Positions 13,501 to 25,309 of a stretch of DNA of 64,000 bases are shown here, piece by piece. The translations under genes and the position numbers were made by a program. The DNA is taken from positions 5,704,001 through 5,768,000 of the forward strand of contig OZ059896.1 in the NCBI GenBank assembly GCA_964057225.1. The letters run 5' to 3'. The notes below the pieces were generated by a model that was not told where the DNA came from, searched no databases, and worked only from the letters and a program-made list of their open reading frames with translations. This stretch comes from Auanema rhodensis (Eukaryota; Nematoda; Chromadorea; Rhabditida; Rhabditidae). How positions within the stretch are numbered: position 1 is the first letter of the stretch; every line of letters starts with the position of its first letter.

Positions 13501-16500
13501 GAGGATATAAGTGTGAACTTATATCAGTTGATATCTCGGTGCATTTTCAAGCTAGCGCAAATCTGATAGTACAGATCGACGCAGCTTAAAAATCCGCATC
13601 GAATGCACTATACTACATTGAGAAACGCTCAATACAAAAATTAGTTATGATCGTTTGAAAAATGATGCACTAGTGTATGTTGAGTTTCCATGTACACTCA
13701 AAATTGCTTCCAAAAACATTTTGATAAAAATTTTTTCCAAAAATTTCAAGATAATTTAGCAAAAAGTAGATGTTTTTAGATTCCTTTTTTCAAGGCAAAA
13801 ACGATGGACAATGTTATTCAACGAAAAAATTAATTCTTCAGGGTGAAAATCGAGGATATAAGTGTGAACATATATCAGTTGATATCTCGGTGCATTTTTA
13901 AGCTAGCGCAAATCTGATAACACAGATCGACGCAGCTTAAAAATCCGCATCGAATGCACTAAACTACATTGAGAAACGCTTAATACAAAAATTAGTTATG
14001 ATCGTTTGAAAAATGATGCATTAGTGTATGTTGAGTTTCCATGTACACTCAAAATTGCTTCCAAAAACATTTTGACAAAACTTTTTTCGAAAAATTTCAA
14101 AATAATTTAGCAAAAAGTAGATGTTTTTAGATTCCTTTTTTCAAGGCAAAAACGATGGACAATGTTATTCAACGAAAAAATTAATTCTTCAGGGTGAAAA
14201 TCGAGGATATAGGTGTGAACTTATATCAGTTGATATCTCGGTGCATTTTTAAGCTAGCGCAAATCTGATAACACAGATCTACGCAGCCTAAAAATCCGCA
14301 TCGAATGCACTATACTACATAGAGAAACGCTCAATACAAAAATTAGTTATGATCGTTTGAAAAATGATGCACTAGTGTATGTTGAGTTTCCATGTACACT
14401 CAAAATTGCTTCCAAAAACATTTTGACAAAAATTTTTTCCAAAAATTTCAAAATAATTTAGCAAAAAGTAGATGTTTTTAGATTGCTTTTTTCAAGGCAA
14501 AAACGATGGACAATGTAATTCAACGAAAAAATTAATTCTTCAGGGTGAAAATCGAGGATATAAGTGTGAACTTATATCAGTTGATATCTCGGTGCATTTT
14601 CAAGCTAGCGCAAATCTGATAGTACAGATCGACAGAGCTTAAAAATCCGCATCGAATGCACTATACTACATTGAGAAACGCTTAGTACAAAAATTAGTTA
14701 TGATCGTTTGAAAAATGATGCATTAGTGTATGTTGAGGTTCCATGTACACTCAAAATTGCTTCCAAAAACATTTTGACAAAAATTTTTTCGAAAAATTTC
14801 AAGATAATTTAGCAAAAAGTAGATGTTTTTAGATTCCTTTTTTCAAGGCAAAAACGATGGACAATGTTATTCAACGAAAAAATTAATTCTTCAGGGTGAA
14901 AATCGAGGATATAAGTGTGAACATATATCAGTTGATATCTCGGTGCATTTTTAAGCTAGCGCAAATCTGATAACACAGATCGACGCAGCTTAAAAATCCG
15001 CATCGAATGCACTAAACTACATTGAGAAAAGATTAATACAAAAATTAGTTATGATCGTTTGAAAAATGATGCATTAGTGTATGTTGAGTTTCCATGTACA
15101 CTCAAAATTGCTTCCAAAAACATTTTGACAAAACTTTTTTCGAAAAATTTCAAAATAATTTAGCAAAAAGTAGATGTTTTTAGATTCCTTTTTTCAAGGC
15201 AAAAACGATGGACAATGTTATTCAACGAAAAAATTAATTCTTCAGGGTGAAAATCGAGGATATAGGTGTGAACTTATATCAGTTGATATCTCGGTGCATT
15301 TTCAAGCTAGCGCAAATCTGATAGTACAGATCGACGCAGCTTAAAAATCCGCATCGAATGCACTATACTACATTGAGAAACGCTTAATACAAAAATTAGT
15401 TATGATCGTTTGAAAAATGATGCATTAGTGTATGTTGAGTTTCCATGTACACTCAAAATTGCTTCCAAAAACATTTTGACAAAAATTTTTTCGAAAAATT
15501 TCAAGATAATTTAGCAAAAAGTAGATGTTTTTAGATTCCTTTTTTCAAGGCAAAAACGATGGACAATGTAATTCAACGAAAAAATTAATTCTTCAGGGTG
15601 AAAATCGAGGATATAAGTGTGAACTTATATCAGTTGATATCTCGGTGCATTTTCAAGCTAGCGCAAATCTGATAGTACAGATCGACGCAGCTTAAAAATC
15701 CGCATCGAATGCACTATACTACATTGAGAAACGCTTAGTACAAAAATTAGTTATGATCGTTTGAAAAATGATGCATTAGTGTATGTTGAGTTTCCATGTA
15801 CACTCAAAATTGCTTCCAAAAACATTTTGACAAAAATTTTTTCGAAAAATTTCAAGATAATTTAGCAAAAAGTAGATGTTTTTAGATTCCTTTTTTCAAG
15901 GCAAAAACGATGGACAATGTTATTCAACGAAAAAATTAATTCTTCAGGGTGAAAATCGAGGATATAAGTGTGAACTTATATCAGTTGATATCTCGGTGCA
16001 TTTTTAAGCTAGCGCAAATCTGATAACACAGATCTACGCAGCTTAAAAATCCGCATCGAATGCACTATACTACATGGAGAAACGCTCAATACAAAAATTA
16101 GTTATGATCGTTTGAAAAATGATGCACTAGTGTATGTTGAGTTTCCATGTACACTCAAAATTGCTTCCAAAAACATTTTGACAAAAATTTTTTCCAAAAA
16201 TTTCAAAATAATTTAGCAAAAAGTAGATGTTTTTAGATTGCTTTTTTCAAGGCAAAAACGATGGACAATATAATTCAACGAAAAAATTAATTCTTCAGGG
16301 TGAAAATCGAGGATATAAGTGTGAACTTATATCAGTTGATATCTCGGTGCATTTTCAAGCTAGCGCAAATCTGATAGTACAGATCGACGCAGCTTAAAAA
16401 TCCGCATCGAATGCACTATACTACATTGAGAAACGCTTAGTACAAAAATTAGTTATGATCGTTTGAAAAATGATGCATTAGTGTATGTTGAGTTTCCATG

Positions 16501-16813
16501 TACACTCAAAATTGCTTCCAAAAACATTTTGACAAAAATTTTTTCGAAAAATTTCAAGATAATTTAGCAAAAAGTAGATGTTTTTAGATTCCTTTTTTCA
16601 AGGCAAAAACGATGGACAATGTTATTCAACGAAAAAATTAATTCTTCAGGGTGAAAATCGAGGATATAAGTGTGAACATATATCAGTTGATATCTCGGTG
16701 CATTTTTAAGCTAGCGCAAATCTGATAACACAGATCGACGCAGCTTAAAAATCCGCATCGAATGCACTAAACTACATTGAGAAAAGCTTAATACAAAAAT
16801 TAGTTATGATCGT

Positions 16814-17164
16814 TTGAAAAATGATGCATTAGTGTATGTTGAGTTTCCATGTACACTCAACATTGCTTCCAAAAACATTTTGATAAATATTTTTTCGAAA
16901 AATTTCAAAATAATTTCGCAAAAAGTAGATGTTTTCAGATACCTTTTTTCAAGGCAAAGACGATGAACAATGTTATTCAACGAAAAAATTAATTCTTCAG
17001 GGTGAAAATCGAGGATATAAGTGTGAACTTATATCAGTTGATATCTCGGTGCATTTTTAAGCTAGCGCAAATCTGATAACACAGATCTACGCAGCTTAAA
17101 AATCCGCATCGAATGCACTAAACTACATTGAGAAAAGCTTAATACAAAAATTTGTTATGATCGT
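16814..17164 (+). repeat. satA divergent subfamily A2, first copy
   Basis: This unit carries a linked set of variants that define subfamily A2: CAACATTGC, TTGATAAATATTTTTTCG, AATTTCGCAAAAAG (TAG changed to TCG), GTTTTCAGATACC and GGCAAAGACG. Here the unit also has GATGAACAATG rather than GATGGACAATG. Further A2 or A2-like copies begin at 18218, 24536, 25940, 32257, 33310, 33661, 34012, 34714, 35416, 36820, 37522, 38224 and 40330. In those later copies the loss of the TAG opens a 63-codon frame, which I do not regard as a gene. Confidence 0.85.
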
Positions 17165-18417
17165 TTGAAAAATGATGCATTAGTGTATGTTGAGTTTCCA
17201 TGTACACTCAAAATTGCTTCCAAAAACATTTTGACAAAACTTTTTTCGAAAAATTTCAAAATAATTTAGCAAAAAGTAGATGTTTTTAGATTTCTTTTTT
17301 CAAGGCAAAAACGATGGACAATGTTATTCAACGAAAAAATTAATTCTTCAGGGTGAAAATCGAGGATATAGGTGTGAACTTATATCAGTTGATATCTCGG
17401 TGCATTTTTAAGCTAGCGCAAATCTGATAGTACAGATCGACGCAGCTTAAAAATCCGCATCGAATGCACTATACTACATTGAGAAACGCTTAATACAAAA
17501 ATTAGTTATGATCGTTTGAAAAATGATGCATTAGTGTATGTTGAGTTTCCATGTACACTCAAAATTGCTTCCAAAAACATTTTGACAAAAATTTTTTCGA
17601 AAAATTTCAAGATAATTTAGCAAAAAGTAGATGTTTTTAGATTCCTTTTTTCAAGGCAAAAACGATGGACAATGTTATTCAACGAAAAAATTAATTCTTC
17701 AGGGTGAAAATCGAGGATATAAGTGTGAACTTATATCAGTTGATATCTCGGTGCATTTTTAAGCTAGCGCAAATCTGATAACACAGATCTACGCAGCCTA
17801 AAAATCCGCATCGAATGCACTATACTACATGGAGAAACGCTCAATACAAAAATTAGTTATGATCGTTTGAAAAATGATGCATTAGTGTATGTTGAGTTTC
17901 CATGTACACTCAAAATTGCTTCCAAAAACATTTTGACAAAAATTTTTTCGAAAAATTTCAAGATAATTTAGCAAAAAGTAGATGTTTTTAGATTCCTTTT
18001 TTCAAGGCAAAAACGATGGACAATGTTATTCAACGAAAAAATTAATTCTTCAGGGTGAAAATCGAGGATATAAGTGTGAACATATATCAGTTGATATCTC
18101 GGTGCATTTTTAAGCTAGCGCAAATCTGATAACACAGATCGACGCAGCTTAAAAATCCGCATCGAATGCACTAAACTACATTGAGAAAAGCTTAATACAA
18201 AAATTAGTTATGATCGTTTGAAAAATGATGCATTAGTGTATGTTGAGTTTCCATGTACACTCAACATTGCTTCCAAAAACATTTTGATAAATATTTTTTC
18301 GAAAAATTTCAAAATAATTTCGCAAAAAGTAGATGTTTTCAGATACCTTTTTTCAAGGCAAAGACGATGGACAATGTTATTCAACGAAAAAATTAATTCT
18401 TCAGGGTGAAAATCGAG

Positions 18418-18439
18418 GATATAAGTGTGAACTTATATC
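18418..18439 (+). repeat. satA perfect 9-bp inverted repeat with GTGA loop (example copy)
   Basis: GATATAAGT (18418-18426) and ACTTATATC (18431-18439) are exact reverse complements around GTGA. If transcribed, the RNA would be a 9-bp stem closed by GUGA, which fits the GNRA tetraloop class. The element recurs in most satA units. Common variants change one arm only (GATATAGGT, or ACATATATC), each introducing one mismatch. No function is shown. Confidence 0.75.
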
Positions 18440-18457
18440 AGTTGATATCTCGGTGCA

Positions 18458-18506
18458 TTTTTAAGCTAGCGCAAATCTGATAACACAGATCTACGCAGCT
18501 TAAAAA
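18458..18506 (+). repeat. satA 49-base imperfect hairpin (example copy)
   Basis: The left arm TTTTTAAGCT then AGCGCAAATCTG and the right arm CAGATCTACGC then AGCTTAAAAA fold around ATAACA. By hand pairing the stem has one bulged A and two mismatches over about 21 pairs. Just outside, GTGCATT and AATGCAC are also complementary. The element is present in every satA unit. The haplotype with CATTTTCAAGC and GATCGACGC pairs slightly less well. It could form a cruciform in DNA or a stem in RNA; both are inference. Confidence 0.7.
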
Positions 18507-19279
18507 TCCGCATCGAATGCACTAAACTACATTGAGAAAAGCTTAATACAAAAATTTGTTATGATCGTTTGAAAAATGATGCATTAGTGTATGTTGAGTT
18601 TCCATGTACACTCAAAATTGCTTCCAAAAACATTTTGACAAAACTTTTTTCGAAAAATTTCAAAATAATTTAGCGAAGAGTAGATGTTTTTAGATTCCTT
18701 TTTTCAAGGCAAAAACGATGGACAATGTTATTCAACGAAAAAATTAATTCTTCAGGGTGAAAATCGAGGATATAAGTGTGAACATATATCAGTTGATATC
18801 TCGGTGCATTTTTAAGCTAGCGCAAATCTGATAACACAGATCGACGCAGCTTAAAAATCCGCATCGAATGCACTAAACTACATTGAGAAAAGCTTAATAC
18901 AAAAATTAGTTATGATCGTGTGAAAAATGATGCATTAGTGTATGTTGAGTTTCCATGTACACTCAAAATTGCTTCCAAAAACATTTTGACAAAAATTTTT
19001 TCGAAAAATTTCAAGATAATTTAGCAAAAAGTAGATGTTTTTAGATTCCTTTTTTCAAGGCAAAAACGATGGACAATGTTATTCAACGAAAAAATTAATT
19101 CTTCAGGGTGAAAATCGAGGATATAAGTGTGAACTTATATCAGTTGATATCTCGGTGCATTTTCAAGCTAGCGCAAATCTGATAGTACAGATCGACGCAT
19201 CTTAAAAATCCGCATCGAATGCACTATACTACATTGAGAAACGCTTAATACAAAAATTAGTTATGATCGTTTGAAAAAT

Positions 19280-21340
19280 GATGCATTAGTGTATGTTGAG
19301 TTTCCATGTACACTCAAAATTGCTTCCAAAAACATTTTGACAAAAATTTTTTCGAAAAATTTCAAGATAATTTAGCAAAAAGTAGATGTTTTTAGATTCC
19401 TTTTTTCAAGGCAAAAACGATGGACAATGTTATTCAACGAAAAAATTAATTCTTCAGGGTGAAAATCGAGGATATAAGTGTGAACATATATCAGTTGATA
19501 TCTCGGTGCATTTTTAAGCTAGCGCAAATCTGATAACACAGATCGACGCAGCTTAAAAATCCGCATCGAATGCACTAAACTACATTGAGAAAAGCTTAAT
19601 ACAAAAATTAGTTATGATCGTGTGAAAAATGATGCATTAGTGTATGTTGAGTTTCCATGTACACTCAAAATTGCTTCCAAAAACATTTTGACAAAAATTT
19701 TTTCGAAAAATTTCAAGATAATTTAGCAAAAAGTAGATGTTTTTAGATTCCTTTTTTCAAGGCAAAAACGATGGACAATGTTATTTAACGAAAAAATCAA
19801 TTCTTCAGGGTGAAAATCGAGGATATAAGTGTGAACTTATATCAGTTGATATCTCGGTGCATTTTCAAGCTAGCGCAAATCTGATAGTACAGATCGACGC
19901 AGCTTAAAAATCCGCATCGAATGCACTATACTACATTGAGAAACGCTTAATACAAAAATTAGTTATGATCGTTTGAAAAATGATGCATTAGTGTATGTTG
20001 AGTTTCCATGTACACTCAAAATTGCTTCCAAAAACATTTTGACAAAAATTTTTTCGAAAAATTTCAAGATAATTTAGCAAAAAGTAGATGTTTTTAGATT
20101 CCTTTTTTCAAGGCAAAAACGATGGACAATGTTATTCAACGAAAAAATTAATTCTTCAGGGTGAAAATCGAGGATATAAGTGTGAACTTATATCAGTTGA
20201 TATCTCGGTGCATTTTTAAGCTAGCGCAAATCTGATAACACAGATCTACGCAGCTTAAAAATCCGCATCGAATGCACTATACTACATGGAGAAACGCTCA
20301 ATACAAAAATTAGTTATGATCGTTTGAAAAATGATGCACTAGTGTATGTTGAGTTTCCATGTACACTCAAAATTGCTTCCAAAAACATTTTGACAAAAAT
20401 TTTTTCGAAAAATTTCAAGATAATTTAGCAAAAAGTAGATGTTTTTAGATTCCTTTTTTCAAGGCAAAAACGATGGACAATGTTATTCAACGAAAAAATT
20501 AATTCTTCAGGGTGAAAATCGAGGATATAAGTGTGAACTTATATCAGTTGATATCTCGGTGCATTTTCAAGCTAGCGCAAATCTGATAGTACAGATCGAC
20601 GCAGCTTAAAAATCCGCATCGAATGCACTATACTACATTGAGAAACGCTTAATACAAAAATTAATTATGATCGTTTGAAAAATGATGCATTAGTGTATGT
20701 TGAGTTTCCATGTACACTCAAAATTGCTTCCAAAAACATTTTGACAAAAATTTTTTCGAAAAATTTCAAGATAATTTAGCAAAAAGTAGATGTTTTTAGA
20801 TTGCTTTTTTCAAGGCAAAAACGATGGACAATGTTATTCAACGAAAAAATTAATTCTTCAGGGTGAAAATCGAGGATATAAGTGTGAACTTATATCAGTT
20901 GATATCTCGGTGCATTTTTAAGCTAGCGCAAATCTGATAACACAGATCTACGCAGCTTAAAAATCCGCATCGAATGCACTATACTACATGGAGAAACGCT
21001 CAGTACAAAAATTAGTTATGATCGTTTGAAAAATGATGCACTAGTGTATGTTGAGTTTCCATGTACACTCAAAATTGCTTCCAAAAACATTTTGACAAAA
21101 ATTTTTTCCAAAAATTTCAAAATAATTTAGCAAAAAGTAGATGTTTTTAGATTGCTTTTTTCAAGGCAAAAACGATGGACAATATAATTCAACGAAAAAA
21201 TTAATTCTTCAGGGTGAAAATCGAGGATATAAGTGTGAACTTATATCAGTTGATATCTCGGTGCATTTTCAAGCTAGCGCAAATCTGATAGTACAGATCG
21301 ACGCAGCTTAAAAATCCGCATCGAATGCACTATACTACAT
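19280..21340 (+). repeat. satA duplicated block, left copy (8-unit shift)
   Basis: Variant order matches a block 2808 bases (8 x 351) downstream. Shared rare markers are TTAATTATGA (20661 here, 23469 there) instead of TTAGTTATGA, the GCTCAGTAC variant near 21000 and 23810, and GACAATATAATTC near 21178 and 23986. Differences such as CAACGAAAAAATCAATTC near 19790 show that the copies have begun to diverge. Limits are approximate. Confidence 0.75.
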
Positions 21341-22089
21341 TGAGAAAAGCTTAATACAAAAATTAGTTATGATCGTGTGAAAAATGATGCATTAGTGTAT
21401 GTTGAGTTTCCATGTACACTCAAAATTGCTTCCAAAAACATTTTGACAAAAATTTTTTCGAAAAATTTCAAGATAATTTAGCAAAAAGTAGATGTTTTTA
21501 GATTGCTTTTTTCAAGGCAAAAACGATGGACAATGTTATTCAACGAAAAAATCAATTCTTCAGGGTGAAAATCGAGGATATAAGTGTGAACTTATATCAG
21601 TTGATATCTCGGTGCATTTTTAAGCTAGCGCAAATCTGATAACACAGATCTACGCAGCTTAAAAATCCGCATCGAATGCACTATACTACATGGAGAAACG
21701 CTTAGTACAAAAATTAGTTATGATCGTTTGAAAAATGATGCACTAGTGTATGTTGAGTTTCCATGTACACTCAAAATTGCTTCCAAAAACATTTTGACAA
21801 AAATTTTTTCCAAAAATTTCAAGATAATTTAGCAAAAAGTAGATGTTTTTAGATTCCTTTTTTCAAGGCAAAAACGATGGACAATGTTATTCAACGAAAA
21901 AATTAATTCTTCAGGGTGAAAATCGAGGATATAAGTGTGAACATATATCAGTTGATATCTCGGTGCATTTTTAAGCTAGCGCAAATCTGATAACACAGAT
22001 CGACGCAGCTTAAAAATCCGCATCGAATGCACTAAACTACATTGAGAAAAGCTTAATACAAAAATTAGTTATGATCGTGTGAAAAATGA

Positions 22090-24150
22090 TGCATTAGTGT
22101 ATGTTGAGTTTCCATGTACACTCAAAATTGCTTCCAAAAACATTTTGACAAAAATTTTTTCGAAAAATTTCAAGATAATTTAGCAAAAAGTAGATGTTTT
22201 TAGATTCCTTTTTTCAAGGCAAAAACGATGGACAATGTTATTCAACGAAAAAATTAATTCTTCAGGGTGAAAATCGAGGATATAAGTGTGAACATATATC
22301 AGTTGATATCTCAGTGCATTTTTAAGCTAGCGCAAATCTGATAACACAGATCGACGCAGCTTAAAAATCCGCATCGAATGCACTAAACTACATTGAGAAA
22401 AGCTTAATACAAAAATTAGTTATGATCGTGTGAAAAATGATGCATTAGTGTATGTTGAGTTTCCATGTACACTCAAAATTGCTTCCAAAAACATTTTGAC
22501 AAAAATTTTTTCGAAAAATTTCAAGATAATTTAGCAAAAAGTAGATGTTTTTAGATTTCTTTTTTCAAGGCAAAAACGATGGACAATGTTATTCAACGAA
22601 AAAATTAATTCTTCAGGGTGAAAATCGAGGATATAAGTGTGAACTTATATCAGTTGATATCTCGGTGCATTTTCAAGCTAGCGCAAATCTGATAGTACAG
22701 ATCGACGCAGCTTAAAAATCCGCATCGAATGCACTATACTACATTGAGAAACGCTTAATACAAAAATTAGTTATGATCGTTTGAAAAATGATGCATTAGT
22801 GTATGTTGAGTTTCCATGTACACTCAAAATTGCTTCCAAAAACATTTTGACAAAAATTTTTTCGAAAAATTTCAAGATAATTTAGCAAAAAGTAGATGTT
22901 TTTAGATTCCTTTTTTCAAGGCAAAAACGATGGACAATGTTATTCAACGAAAAAATTAATTCTTCAGGGTGAAAATCGAGGATATAAGTGTGAACTTATA
23001 TCAGTTGATATCTCGGTGCATTTTTAAGCTAGCGCAAATCTGATAACACAGATCTACGCAGCTTAAAAATCCGCATCGAATGCACTATACTACATGGAGA
23101 AACGCTCAATACAAAAATTAGTTATGATCGTTTGAAAAATGATGCACTAGTGTATGTTGAGTTTCCATGTACACTCAAAATTGCTTCCAAAAACATTTTG
23201 ACAAAAATTTTTTCGAAAAATTTCAAGATAATTTAGCAAAAAGTAGATGTTTTTAGATTCCTTTTTTCAAGGCAAAAACGATGGACAATGTTATTCAACG
23301 AAAAAATTGATTCTTCAGGGTGAAAATCGAGGATATAAGTGTGAACTTATATCAGTTGATATCTCGGTGCATTTTCAAGCTAGCGCAAATCTGATAGTAC
23401 AGATCGACGCAGCTTAAAAATCCGCATCGAATGCACTATACTACATTGAGAAACGCTTAATACAAAAATTAATTATGATCGTTTGAAAAATGATGCATTA
23501 GTGTATGTTGAGTTTCCATGTACACTCAAAATTGCTTCCAAAAACATTTTGACAAAAATTTTTTCGAAAAATTTCAAGATAATTTAGCAAAAAGTAGATG
23601 TTTTTAGATTGCTTTTTTCAAGGCAAAAACGATGGACAATGTTATTCAACGAAAAAATTAATTCTTCAGGGTGAAAATCGAGGATATAAGTGTGAACTTA
23701 TATCAGTTGATATCTCGGTGCATTTTTAAGCTAGCGCAAATCTGATAACACAGATCTACGCAGCTTAAAAATCCGCATCGAATGCACTATACTACATGGA
23801 GAAACGCTCAGTACAAAAATTAGTTATGATCGTTTGAAAAATGATGCACTAGTGTATGTTGAGTTTCCATGTACACTCAAAATTGCTTCCAAAAACATTT
23901 TGACAAAAATTTTTTCCAAAAATTTCAAAATAATTTAGCAAAAAGTAGATGTTTTTAGATTGCTTTTTTCAAGGCAAAAACGATGGACAATATAATTCAA
24001 CGAAAAAATTAATTCTTCAGGGTGAAAATCGAGGATATAAGTGTGAACTTATATCAGTTGATATCTCGGTGCATTTTCAAGCTAGCGCAAATCTGATAGT
24101 ACAGATCGACGCAGCTTAAAAATCCGCATCGAATGCACTATACTACATTG
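22090..24150 (+). repeat. satA duplicated block, right copy (8-unit shift)
   Basis: This is the partner of about 19280-21340, displaced by exactly 8 units, with the same rare markers (TTAATTATGA at 23469). Private changes here include AAAAAATTGATTC near 23303 and ATCTCAGTGCAT near 22310. At the right edge the partner has GAGAAAAGCTTAATAC while this copy has GAGAAACGCTTAGTAC, which marks the end of the matching stretch. Confidence 0.75.
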
Positions 24151-24886
24151 AGAAACGCTTAGTACAAAAATTAGTTATGATCGTTTGAAAAATGATGCAT
24201 TAGTGTATGTTGAGTTTCCATGTACACTCAAAATTGCTTCCAAAAACATTTTGACAAAAATTTTTTCGAAAAATTTCAAGATAATTTAGCAAAAAGTAGA
24301 TGTTTTTAGATTGCTTTTTTCAAGGCAAAAACGATGGACAATGTTATTCAACGAAAAAATTAATTCTTCAGGGTGAAAATCGAGGATATAAGTGTGAACT
24401 TATATCAGTTGATATCTCGGTGCATTTTTAAGCTAGCGCAAATCTGATAACACAGATCGACGCAGCTTAAAAAGCCGCATCGAATGCACTAAACTACACT
24501 GAGAAAAGCTTAATACAAAAATTAGTTATGATCGTTTGAAAAATGATGCATTAGTGTATGTTGAGTTTCCATGTACACTCAACATTGCTTCCAAAAACAT
24601 TTTGATAAAAATTTTTTCGAAAAATTTCAAAATAATTTCGCAAAAAGTAGATGTTTTCAGATACCTTTTTTCAAGGCAAAGACGATGGACAATATTATTC
24701 AACGAAAAAATTAATTCTTCAGGGTGAAAATCGAGGATATAAGTGTGAACTTATATCAGTTGATATCTCGGTGCATTTTTAAGCTAGCGCAAATCTGATA
24801 ACACAGATCGACGCAGCTTAAAAATCCGCATCGAATGCACTATACTACATTAAGAAAAGTTTAATACAAAAATTAGTTATGATCGT

Positions 24887-25237
24887 TTGAAAAATGATGC
24901 ATTAGTGTATGTTGAGTTTCCATGTACACTCAACATTGCTTCCAAAAACATTTTGACAAAAATTTTTTCGAAATATTTCAAAATAATTTAGCGAAAAGTA
25001 GATGTATTCAAATTCCTTTTTTCGAAGCAAAAACGATGGACAATGTTATTCAACGAAAAAATTAATTCTTCAGGGTGAAAATCGAGGATATAAGTGTGAA
25101 CTTATATCAGTTGATATCTCGGTGCATTTTCAAGCTAGCGCAAATCTGATAACACAGATCGACGCAGCTTAAAAATCCGCATCGAATGCACTATATTACA
25201 TTGAGAAAAGCTAAATACAAAAATTAGTTATGATCGT
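24887..25237 (+). repeat. satA divergent unit of the GCGAAAAGTAG type
   Basis: This unit has CGAAATATTTC, TTTAGCGAAAAGTAG, ATGTATTCAAATTCC and TTTTTTCGAAGC, a set otherwise seen in the units starting at 40681 and 41032 near the right edge of the array. Partial versions occur near 29180 and 30590. The downstream GCTAAATAC (about 25210) is nearly unique in the forward array but normal in the inverted satA block. It is therefore a relative of the inverted block embedded in the middle of the forward array. Confidence 0.8.
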
Positions 25238-25309
25238 TTGAAAAATGATGCACTAGTGTATGTTGAGTTTCCATGTACACTCAAAATTGCTTCCAAAAAC
25301 ATTTTGACA

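Noticed and set aside
18218-18409. Recurrent 63-codon open frames in A2-type satA units (also at 24536, 25940, 32257, 33310, 33661, 34012, 34714, 35416, 36820, 37522, 38224 and 40330)
   Set aside because: Each begins with TTG, not ATG, and exists only because A2 has TCG where standard units have the stop TAG. The unit length 351 is divisible by three, so the same frame simply recurs. No promoter, splice sites or protein-like composition are seen. It is a by-product of the satellite.
18475-18540. Hammerhead ribozyme, suggested by CTGATAA and a downstream GAGAAA in satA
   Set aside because: The conserved CTGATGA core is not present, no stem II joins it to GAAA, and no matching cleavage triplet context was found on either strand. 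SatB also lacks the core.
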